Source of the DNA: GCA-001735895 sp964651385
GTDB taxonomy: Bacteria > Pseudomonadota > Gammaproteobacteria > GCA-001735895
DNA length: 35,404 bases
Direction of reading: 5' to 3'
NCBI GenBank assembly: GCA_964651385.1
Contig: CAZYYM010000029.1
Location: 1 to 35,404, forward strand
Shown here: positions 17,397 to 24,381 of the stretch, piece after piece
How the letters are laid out: each line of letters opens with the position of its first letter
How positions within the stretch are numbered: the stretch's first letter is position 1
Notes under the pieces: model-generated
The model's database searches: none
The model's input: the letters and a program-made list of their open reading frames with translations, nothing else
Told to the model about the DNA's origin: nothing
Made by a program: the position numbers and the translations under genes

Positions 17397-17780
17397 ATGG
17401 ACGACATAGAATGTTATCGATGTCGGCTGTTTTACCTCAGGAAAAGCGCCGACTCCAGAAAGCAGGCCGAGGCTGCCTGCGAGGTATTGGCCGGAACCGA
17501 GGGTGTTGTTCTCGCCGCTCCTGCCTCTAAACACAGTATCCATTTAATCTACTCGCTCAACCATCTATCTTTCGAACTACTCACCGATTTACTCACCGAG
17601 CTCGGCTTCGAACTCGACGACTCCATCCTGCTCGGCCTGAGAAAAACGATATTCCAGTTTCTCGAAGACAATGCGCGCGACAATATGCCTATCGACGTGA
17701 CCGAGTTCCAGGAGGATAGCGATACACCTGAAGAATTACCGCATCCAACTGCCGATAAGTACTGGGAGGATTATCGATAA
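17397..17780 (+). CDS. conserved hypothetical protein with an HMA-like fold
   Basis: 127 residues, family not named. Residues 5-75 show the spacing of a heavy-metal-associated (ferredoxin-like) domain: a strand, a helix (EAACEVLAG), a strand (GVVLAAPASK), a strand (SIHLIY), a helix (FELLTDLLTELGF) and a closing strand. The metal-binding CxxC is missing, although two cysteines (CYRC-like, residues 6 and 9) sit near the N-terminus. The C-terminal 40 residues are acidic and probably flexible. It lies 43 bases after prmC and before the FetB-like permease. Confidence 0.6.
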   Translation: MDDIECYRCRLFYLRKSADSRKQAEAACEVLAGTEGVVLAAPASKHSIHLIYSLNHLSFELLTDLLTELGFELDDSILLGLRKTIFQFLEDNARDNMPIDVTEFQEDSDTPEELPHPTADKYWEDYR

Positions 17781-17827
17781 ATTTTTAAATTCGCTATCTG
17801 TAACCCGAATCGGCTAAGATTAGCGGC

Positions 17828-18541
17828 ATGTATCACATTACCCTGATTGATCTGGCGATCGGTTTCGTACCGGTTCTGGCGACACTGATTGTCATCTTTT
17901 ACTGGTCGGATAATCTGAAATCAGCCGGTATTGCAATTCTGCGAATGCTGCTGCAGCTCCTCGCCATCGGTTACGCACTCAACTTTATTTTCAACGCCGA
18001 CAGCCAATGGATTATATTACTGATGTTAATTTTCATGCTTGTCGCGGCAAGCTGGATATCCTTAACTGCCTTACCACTCAAACGAGTCGCGTTACTGAAG
18101 TACAGTTTTATCGCCATATTCATTGGTGGAATTTCTAATTTAATCTGGGTTACCCAAGGAGTTTTGCATGTCGAGCCCTGGTATCAACCGGCAATCATCA
18201 TTCCGCTCGCGGGCATGATATTTTCAAATTCGATGAATGCCGTGAGCCTTGCGGGAGAGCGTTTATTCAGCGAGCTCGGGCACCGGGTTGACTATCCCCG
18301 TGCCCGAAGCACTGCTTTCCAGGCGGCCATGATTCCCATCACTAACGCGCTACTGGCGGTCGGCCTGGTGTCTCTGCCCGGCATGATGACCGGGCAAATC
18401 CTTGCCGGCACATCACCACTGGTAGCGTCACGTTATCAAATCATTGTGATGTGTATGATATTCAGTTCTGCCGGAATTTCCGCAGCCGTGTTTCTTTGGC
18501 TGCTAAAAAAGCAATCTCTGCCGCGCTTTGATATAACATAG
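17828..18541 (+). CDS. FetB/UPF0014-family ABC transporter permease
   Basis: 237 residues with seven or so hydrophobic segments (about 7-25, 36-55, 60-80, 90-110, 120-140, 165-190 and 205-228). The segment LAGMIFSNSMNAVSLAGERL is the signature of the UPF0014 family, which includes FetB, implicated in iron homeostasis, and plant STAR2/ALS3. The ATPase partner (FetA) normally adjacent is not in this window, so the transporter is either incomplete here or its ATPase lies elsewhere. It starts 47 bases after the HMA-like gene and precedes the SRPBCC gene by eight bases. Confidence 0.85.
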   Translation: MYHITLIDLAIGFVPVLATLIVIFYWSDNLKSAGIAILRMLLQLLAIGYALNFIFNADSQWIILLMLIFMLVAASWISLTALPLKRVALLKYSFIAIFIGGISNLIWVTQGVLHVEPWYQPAIIIPLAGMIFSNSMNAVSLAGERLFSELGHRVDYPRARSTAFQAAMIPITNALLAVGLVSLPGMMTGQILAGTSPLVASRYQIIVMCMIFSSAGISAAVFLWLLKKQSLPRFDIT

Positions 18542-18549
18542 GACGCCGT

Positions 18550-19536
18550 ATGTGGATCGAAATCACCACCGTAATCGTCGGTATTATGGTCATCGGGCTA
18601 GTGTATCTGGCCAATCTCGATGGTAGCTACCATGTCCGGCGAAAGCTCGTATGCGATGTGCCCGTGGAAGAGCTGTTCAGCACAATTCTTGATTTTAAAC
18701 AATGGCCTGATTGGAGCCCATGGTTATTGCACGAGCCCGATGTCCACATTGAAACCAGCGATAACTACCGGCAGGAAGGCGGATATTACCGCTGGGATGG
18801 CAAGGTGGTCGGTGCCGGAAAACTCAGTCATATTGCAATTGAAAACAATCGACGAATACAGCAAAAGATAGAATTTATACGCCCTTTTAATTCAGTCAAC
18901 GAAGTTAACTGGTATTTTGATAACGCCAATGGCAAATCAGTGATTGAATGGGAAATGTTGGGCTCAATGCCTTTTCTGTTTCGTTTTATGGCAAAGGATA
19001 CCGAGGCAATGATTGCGCGGGACTATGATCTGGGTCTGGTTTTGTTGCTCGGCCATCTTCGCCCCGAAGCGCCGCACCCGAAACTGTCGTTTCGGGGCCG
19101 CGAAAATCTCGACGATTTTCGCTACTGGGCTATCCCATTTGTCGGTCGACTACGTGAATTACAGGCCTCGAGAAATACTAACATCGCCAGTCTAGAAAAA
19201 GCGGTGGGTGGCAGCGCCGGCCTGGGCTTGACGCTGTATCGAAAAATCGATGAGCATCAAGCCCGTTTCGATGCCGAATTTGCGGTGCCGGTATCCGGCA
19301 AATTGCCCGAAAGCAGCTTTACTACCCGGACATTTAACGGCGGCCTTTATTTTCAGATCGAATTATTCGGCGATCTGAATTATCTACCCCTTGCCTGGTA
19401 TGCGGCATTTGCGCATTGTCGTATGCACAAAATCAAACTCGAAAAATCTCGCCCTTCGCTGGAGATTTACCATAAGATATCCGTAGCGGATAGCAATCAG
19501 ACGAGGACAATTTTATATCTGCCGATTAAGTTGTGA
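18550..19536 (+). CDS. membrane-anchored SRPBCC and GyrI-like fusion protein
   Basis: 328 residues. A single N-terminal transmembrane helix (about 3-22) is followed by an SRPBCC/polyketide-cyclase domain (about 27-165, recognisable by ILDFKQWPDWSPWL and the later IEWEMLGSMPFLFRFM). A GyrI/AraC-effector-like domain follows (about 195-328, with FNGGLYFQIELFGDLNYLP and LEIYH). Both domains are small-molecule-binding folds. The protein probably faces the periplasm and its ligand is unknown. It is the last gene of the plus-strand run and probably co-transcribed with the permease. Confidence 0.75.
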   Translation: MWIEITTVIVGIMVIGLVYLANLDGSYHVRRKLVCDVPVEELFSTILDFKQWPDWSPWLLHEPDVHIETSDNYRQEGGYYRWDGKVVGAGKLSHIAIENNRRIQQKIEFIRPFNSVNEVNWYFDNANGKSVIEWEMLGSMPFLFRFMAKDTEAMIARDYDLGLVLLLGHLRPEAPHPKLSFRGRENLDDFRYWAIPFVGRLRELQASRNTNIASLEKAVGGSAGLGLTLYRKIDEHQARFDAEFAVPVSGKLPESSFTTRTFNGGLYFQIELFGDLNYLPLAWYAAFAHCRMHKIKLEKSRPSLEIYHKISVADSNQTRTILYLPIKL

Positions 19537-19549
19537 GCCAATTGCAGGC

Positions 19550-19581
19550 AAAAAAATGGCCGGTTGAGGGGACAACCAGCC
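19550..19581 (-). terminator. intrinsic terminator for leftward transcription
   Basis: On the minus strand GGCTGGTTG and CAACCGGCC form a 9-bp stem with one mismatch, followed by ATTTTTTT. It would stop transcripts coming from the minus-strand genes to the right before they enter the convergent SRPBCC gene. Confidence 0.6.
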
Positions 19582-19610
19582 ATAATGTCATAATTGACTT
19601 ACTATAACCA

Positions 19611-19649
19611 AAGGAGGACATCGTGAGGGGGGTTAAACAGAGTGTCTAA
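19611..19649 (+). other. strong ribosome-binding site with a tiny open frame
   Basis: AAGGAGG lies five bases before a GTG that opens an eight-residue frame (MRGVKQSV) and ends TAA at 19647-19649. The match to the ribosome-binding consensus is better than before most genes in this window. It could be a leader peptide or the remnant of a lost gene. Confidence 0.35.
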
Positions 19650-19657
19650 CCTGTTCA

Positions 19658-19673
19658 CACTATATATATAGTG
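19658..19673. repeat. 16-bp perfect palindrome
   Basis: CACTATATATATAGTG is fully self-complementary. It follows the tiny open frame by eight bases in an intergenic region and could be a regulator site. Confidence 0.45.
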
Positions 19674-20078
19674 CAACTTATCTTTTTTGCCAGTTTTATT
19701 TCGATAAAAGGTAGTTTTTTTGGAATAAACGGCTCAAAACCTTAAAAGCAGGGAGCTTTCAGGCCGGATTTAAATAAATTTATTACCTGTATTTCGTATA
19801 AAAAAGGTTATTACCAGGCCAATTCTTCGACTTCGAGGTACATTCTTATCGATATGTTTGCCCAGGTAAGTCTCAAATCCATGGCATTTCCGGAAGTTTT
19901 CAAACCGTGACAGGTTGGTCTACCTGATTTCATATCCCTGTAATTCTGCTTCAAATCCGGCGCTGACGACCTCTTCCAGCAATTTTAAATAGGTTAAATA
20001 GGTTCCACCACTTCAGCCGCTGTAACCATGAGCGGGGACAAACCGCTGAATATCCAATTTCATAGAGAGGGTTTTCCG

Positions 20079-20942
20079 CTATCGTGTCAAACGACGAATC
20101 AAACTGGAGGTATCCCATCGACCGCCGCCCATTGCCTGAATATCACCGTAATAGTCATTGACGATTTTTGTGATGGCTAACTGCGCTCCGTTCTTCTCGC
20201 TTTCCTGGAGGCAAATACCGAGATCCTTACGCATCCAGTCGACCGCGAAACCAAACTCAAATTCGTCATTTATCATGGTCAAACCGCGGTTTTCCATCTG
20301 CCAGGAACCGGCCGCCCCTTTTGAAATTACATCGACTACTTTAGCGCCGTCTAACCCGGCTTGCTGTGCAAAATTTAAACCTTCGGACAAGCCCTGGACC
20401 AGACCGGCGATGCAAATCTGATTGACCATTTTGGTCAATTGTCCTGAGCCGACCGGGCCGAGTAATTCGACAGCTCGCGCATAGCTCATAATTATCGGTT
20501 TCGCGGTATCGAAAGCGGCCTGATCGCCCCCCATCATCACCGTCAGTACGCCGTTTTCAGCACCCGCCTGGCCCCCCGATACCGGCGCATCGAGAAATGC
20601 TACCGAGGCCTTTTCGGCGATCTCTCGCGCGACATTAGCTGACGCCGTAGTATGGTCAACCAGAATAGCGTCGTCCTTTATACCTGCGAGTACACCATCG
20701 TCGCCGTAAATTACCGACCGCAGGTCATCATCGTTACCGACACAGACAAAAACAAAATCGGCATCTTCCGATGCCTCGCGTGGAGTAACTGCAAAGCTGC
20801 CGCTGTAATCCTGACACCATTGTTCGGCTTTGGCCGTAGTACGGTTGTAAACGCAGGTCTGATAGCCCGCATTGGCCAGATGTCCAGCCATGGGATATCC
20901 CATGACGCCCAGGCCGACGAAGGCAATTTTGGCTTTGCTCAT
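20079..20942 (-). CDS. 3-hydroxyisobutyrate dehydrogenase-like oxidoreductase
   Basis: 287 residues. It belongs to the beta-hydroxyacid dehydrogenase family, which oxidises short 3-hydroxy acids or reduces tartronate semialdehyde. The dinucleotide loop GLGVMG is at 10-15, the substrate signature DAPVSGGQAGAENG at 118-131, and the catalytic lysine is Lys171 in KMVNQ. The closest functional names are 3-hydroxyisobutyrate dehydrogenase and 2-hydroxy-3-oxopropionate reductase; the sequence does not decide between them. It lies 75 bases after the nitrilase gene and is the last gene of that minus-strand group. Confidence 0.88.
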   Translation of the reverse strand: MSKAKIAFVGLGVMGYPMAGHLANAGYQTCVYNRTTAKAEQWCQDYSGSFAVTPREASEDADFVFVCVGNDDDLRSVIYGDDGVLAGIKDDAILVDHTTASANVAREIAEKASVAFLDAPVSGGQAGAENGVLTVMMGGDQAAFDTAKPIIMSYARAVELLGPVGSGQLTKMVNQICIAGLVQGLSEGLNFAQQAGLDGAKVVDVISKGAAGSWQMENRGLTMINDEFEFGFAVDWMRKDLGICLQESEKNGAQLAITKIVNDYYGDIQAMGGGRWDTSSLIRRLTR

Positions 20943-21017
20943 TGAAACTCTCTGTGCTTGAAATGATGTTGAGATTCTAGCATTTGAAGGCGGCGCAATG
21001 ATACAGTGCTTTATTTA

Positions 21018-21956
21018 TCAATTATCGATTACCACGGGGGACTGAGGTTTGGCATTGACGTGTAACTGAAATATATCAGGACGTGAATAATGTCCGGCTA
21101 CATCTAACGCCCTTTTTGCTATTGCCACTTTTTCGAGTTGTATATCACTATATAGAATGCCCGACTCCCGACGCATCGGGCCATCCACAATTTGTCCTCC
21201 TGGTGCGATGACAATCGAGTCGCCGGGGTTAACCCATTCGTCCGGGTCTGGATACAGAATCTCTCTATCAGGAAAGTCTTCAGGGAAATCGTTGCTTTTC
21301 ATCAAATTACCACAACCTACAACATAACAAGCGCCTTCCCTTGCAATATGTTGCAAACTACTGATCCAGTCATCTCCGCTGTCGTAGGTTGGTGCTATGT
21401 AAATTTCTACCCCTTGTGAATAGAGTGTATAGCGTGCTAACGGCATATAATTTTCCCAGCACAATAAAGTACCTAGGCGACCAGCCGGAGTATCAATAAC
21501 GTTTAGCCCGGAGGCATCACCAAATCCCCATACCATCCGCTCCGGGTTGGTTGGCATCAATTTGCGATGCCTGTTAACCAGATTGCCATTCGTTCCTATG
21601 GTAATTACCGTGTTATACAAAGTAGCCCGACTGAGTTTGTTATCTCTTTCATCAATGCCACAAACAACAGTAACCTGACGCTGCCTGGCAATATCATACA
21701 ATGGCGTCAAATCCTCCGAATCAAGGTTCACGGCATTGCTTAGCAGCCGTTGATGTAATTCCTCGGATAAATTCCAGTCTACACCGGGGCGTAAACGCCA
21801 TATCCATGTGGGGTAACCCGGGATAAAAGCTTCGCTGAAAACAATTAAATCCGCACCGGCATCGGCGGCTTCGGCAACTGTTTTTACAGCCAGTTCGATG
21901 GTTTCCTGCTTGCTAAGAAATACCGGGGATTTTTGTACAATCGCTAATTTAGTCAT
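21018..21956 (-). CDS. nitrilase-family carbon-nitrogen hydrolase
   Basis: 312 residues. The catalytic triad is visible as Glu42 (FSEAFIPGYP), Lys132 (RHRKLMPT) and Cys166 (LLCWENYMPL). The motifs PGYPTWIW and CWENYMPLAR point to the true nitrilase and cyanide-hydratase branch, which turns nitriles into carboxylic acids and ammonia, rather than to amidases. The substrate cannot be named. It begins 19 bases after the methyltransferase stop codon. Confidence 0.9.
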   Translation of the reverse strand: MTKLAIVQKSPVFLSKQETIELAVKTVAEAADAGADLIVFSEAFIPGYPTWIWRLRPGVDWNLSEELHQRLLSNAVNLDSEDLTPLYDIARQRQVTVVCGIDERDNKLSRATLYNTVITIGTNGNLVNRHRKLMPTNPERMVWGFGDASGLNVIDTPAGRLGTLLCWENYMPLARYTLYSQGVEIYIAPTYDSGDDWISSLQHIAREGACYVVGCGNLMKSNDFPEDFPDREILYPDPDEWVNPGDSIVIAPGGQIVDGPMRRESGILYSDIQLEKVAIAKRALDVAGHYSRPDIFQLHVNAKPQSPVVIDN

Positions 21957-21975
21957 GATGTCTGCCTCGAGTAGT

Positions 21976-22842
21976 TTATTTGCTTGCCGCGACTACCAGC
22001 ATTTCGCAGGGGCCTTCGAATTGACCGTCAACTTCGAACTGGCTTAAAGCATTTTCTATCTCAAGCCAGGCTCCATCTTTTTCGTTATCGGAAAGCCCGG
22101 ATAGCATTTGATGAAGGGCGCCAAACGACTCTTGCTCAAATTGCAAACATTCTGCAGCAGATTGAAGTCGAACGGGAGCCTTGATGGTTTCTACCTGAAT
22201 GTTACTGAATCCTGCTGCAGCAAAAAGGGCGTCCAGTTTTTCGGCCGTCCCGAGACTAAAAGGACCGGGTTGTCCGGGTAAAGGCGCCGGTAGATTTGCA
22301 TGACGTCGGATAATCGAAACCGGAATCGAAAAGAACGGGTTCTGTTCGGCGCTGGCATAAACCATCGCACCCACTTTACCATGCTGTTTGAGTTGATGTC
22401 TCATGCCCGATAAGGCTTTCATTTGATCGGGAAAATAGATCAGACCGACTCGGGATACTACGGCATCGAAAGGATTGCATTGCAGATCCGAAAGTTGCTC
22501 GCCATCGATAGCCCGGGTGTCAATATTTTTCACTCCGGCTAACTTTGACGCGACCGCAACATATTCAAGTATAGTTGCAGATATATCGGTGGCCAGAACA
22601 TGCCCGCTTTCGCCAACACGTTTCGCCAGGGCCACAGATTGTTCGCCTGCACCGGCCGCAACATCCAGTACCCGACTACCGCTGCTTATTTCGCACATAT
22701 CCATCATTGTTTCAGTGGCCGGTCCGAGCCATCTCGATAACAAAGGCCCCCAGCTGTGCCAGGCTTCGGCCGCTTGATCCCATTGTTGTAAAGTTGTCTG
22801 CTTGTATTGTGTGGCATTAAATGCGGGCGGGTTGTGGGTCAT
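21976..22842 (-). CDS. class I SAM-dependent methyltransferase
   Basis: 288 residues from the ATG at 22842, which has AGGAG at a good distance; an in-frame start at 23001 would run into the LysR gene and is not favoured. Motif I is VLDVAAGAGEQSVAL, followed by LATDISATIL, DGEQLSD and FDAVVSRVGLIYFPD, the pattern of UbiE-like small-molecule methyltransferases. The substrate is unknown. It heads the minus-strand group with the nitrilase and dehydrogenase and is divergent from the LysR regulator. Confidence 0.85.
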   Translation of the reverse strand: MTHNPPAFNATQYKQTTLQQWDQAAEAWHSWGPLLSRWLGPATETMMDMCEISSGSRVLDVAAGAGEQSVALAKRVGESGHVLATDISATILEYVAVASKLAGVKNIDTRAIDGEQLSDLQCNPFDAVVSRVGLIYFPDQMKALSGMRHQLKQHGKVGAMVYASAEQNPFFSIPVSIIRRHANLPAPLPGQPGPFSLGTAEKLDALFAAAGFSNIQVETIKAPVRLQSAAECLQFEQESFGALHQMLSGLSDNEKDGAWLEIENALSQFEVDGQFEGPCEMLVVAASK

Positions 22843-22930
22843 TTTTTCTCTCCTTTCAGTTTTCGTATATGTTGGAGTAGATTGTACGATGATCGTCCTG
22901 CCTAACAATTGGCAAAAAAATGAAACATAA

Positions 22931-22946
22931 TGTGCAAAAATGCACA
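22931..22946. promoter_or_regulatory. candidate LysR-type operator
   Basis: TGTGCA-AAAA-TGCACA is a perfect inverted repeat between the divergent methyltransferase and LysR genes. Its size and T-N11-A pattern fit LysR-type binding sites. It lies 15 bases before the LysR start codon. Confidence 0.5.
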
Positions 22947-22961
22947 GGTGCTGGACATGGT

Positions 22962-23834
22962 ATGAATTGGGATGACTTAAGGCTTTTTCTCGCAGTCGCA
23001 CGCTGCGGTTCGATTAGCGGTGCAGCCAAACGACTAAACGTCCAACATTCTACCGTTTCAAGGCGCATGCGCCAGCTTGAAACGAAAATGGGGGCTCGCC
23101 TGATTGAACGAAAAAATTCCGGCTACGAACTCACACCGGCAGGAGAAAGGGTCAATATTGCTGCCAACAAAATAGAGGCCGAAGTTTTACAGGTAGATGC
23201 GATCGTTGTGAATAAAGACACCGCTCTAACCGGGTCTTTAAAAGTCACGGCCATCAACAATATGGCTTCAACAGTTTTGATGCCGATATTTGCCAGTTTT
23301 AGTAACAATCACCCCCAGGTCGATTTGCATATCATAGTTTCTAACTCTGACTCCAGTTTAGCTCAAAGAGAAGCAGATATCGCGATACGCTTGACCAATA
23401 CGCCCATCGATACCTTGATTGGCAAAAGAATGGTGACCGTTGCGTCTACAATCTATGGAGGCGCTGATTATCTTGCACAGATACGAAAAGCCGGAGTTGA
23501 ACCTCGATGGTTAGGTGTAAATTGTTGTCACTTTCATAAATCGTGGACTCGACAATTCTGTGGTGCGCAGACACATCAGTTTAACAGCGATGACACCTTA
23601 CTAACGCTGGCTGCCATAAAAGAAGGACTGGGCGTTTCGTATCTACCTTGCTTTATGGGTGATGCAGACCCTGACCTCGTGCGTTACTGTGACCCCGACC
23701 CGTCACACAATCTGGGGCTGTGGATATTATTGCATCCCGATTTAAAGCGTACCGCCAGGGTACTTAGTTTTCGTAACCATATGGTTGATGCCATCGGCAG
23801 GCTGAAAGAATTGTTCGAAGGCAATTGTCCCTGA
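22962..23834 (+). CDS. LysR-family transcriptional regulator
   Basis: 290 residues from the ATG at 22962 (MNWDDLRLFLAVARCGS), the usual start of this subfamily; an in-frame ATG at 22920 would overlap the operator candidate. The N-terminal helix-turn-helix has GAAKRLNVQHSTVSRRMRQLE, and the effector-binding domain follows from about residue 90. Divergence from the methyltransferase-nitrilase-dehydrogenase group makes that group its probable target. The inducer is unknown. Confidence 0.9.
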   Translation: MNWDDLRLFLAVARCGSISGAAKRLNVQHSTVSRRMRQLETKMGARLIERKNSGYELTPAGERVNIAANKIEAEVLQVDAIVVNKDTALTGSLKVTAINNMASTVLMPIFASFSNNHPQVDLHIIVSNSDSSLAQREADIAIRLTNTPIDTLIGKRMVTVASTIYGGADYLAQIRKAGVEPRWLGVNCCHFHKSWTRQFCGAQTHQFNSDDTLLTLAAIKEGLGVSYLPCFMGDADPDLVRYCDPDPSHNLGLWILLHPDLKRTARVLSFRNHMVDAIGRLKELFEGNCP

Positions 23835-23984
23835 AAATGTAGCCATCGAAACCGCTGCCAGGGCTGAAAATAGGGAATGGAAACCTGGATACTAACCATA
23901 ACAGCCTCAAATTTGATTATCCTGTTCGAATCGCCGGGGTTTTCGTAAATTTGTGACATGTTTTGATATTTTCCCAAACTGTGA

Positions 23985-24012
23985 TTGCATTTTCACAATT
24001 TATGACTAGATT
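23985..24012 (+). promoter_or_regulatory. candidate promoter for the small membrane protein
   Basis: TTGCAT and TAGATT are spaced by 16 bases, ending 62 bases before the start codon at 24075. Both hexamers match the consensus in four positions. Confidence 0.3.
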
Positions 24013-24074
24013 ACCATGACGAATTGATCACGCTGAAAACGAAAGCAAATCGGCCCCTTTTAATTGGACCAGTT

Positions 24075-24317
24075 ATGTCACAAGATTACATTAGCGCCAT
24101 ATTTGATGGCATATTTTTCATCCTGATTGGACTTTTCCTTCTGGTGTCATCGGTGCTCGATGCCTATGCCGTATTTCAGGATATTGGGCTGGTAGCCGCT
24201 ATCGTCGACTTTCTGCCGGGGCTGGGTTGGAGCGCAGGCGCTTTTCTGCTCGGATACGTTCTTTATCATCTTTCTTCAAAGGCCAAACAGCCGCTGGTAT
24301 TCGATCGTCATTCCTGA
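24075..24317 (+). CDS. small two-helix membrane protein
   Basis: 80 residues from the ATG at 24075; the frame extends up to 24024 without a convincing start. Two hydrophobic segments are seen (about residues 8-30 and 34-62), with a short charged tail. No family is recognised. It stands alone, convergent with uvrD. Confidence 0.5.
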   Translation: MSQDYISAIFDGIFFILIGLFLLVSSVLDAYAVFQDIGLVAAIVDFLPGLGWSAGAFLLGYVLYHLSSKAKQPLVFDRHS

Positions 24318-24381
24318 TCCTACGGCGTTTTCCAGGTTAAATGGTTTGTGCGGAGTTGTTACCTCTCCAGTTTAATACTGG

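Larger units (their letters stand above)
19537..20078. other. 542-base region without a clear gene
   Basis: This stretch separates the convergent SRPBCC and dehydrogenase genes. It contains the terminator at 19550-19581, a very strong ribosome-binding sequence followed by a nine-codon frame (19611-19649), and a 16-bp AT-rich palindrome (19658-19673). The remaining part is AT-rich and shows no coding character. Confidence 0.6.
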
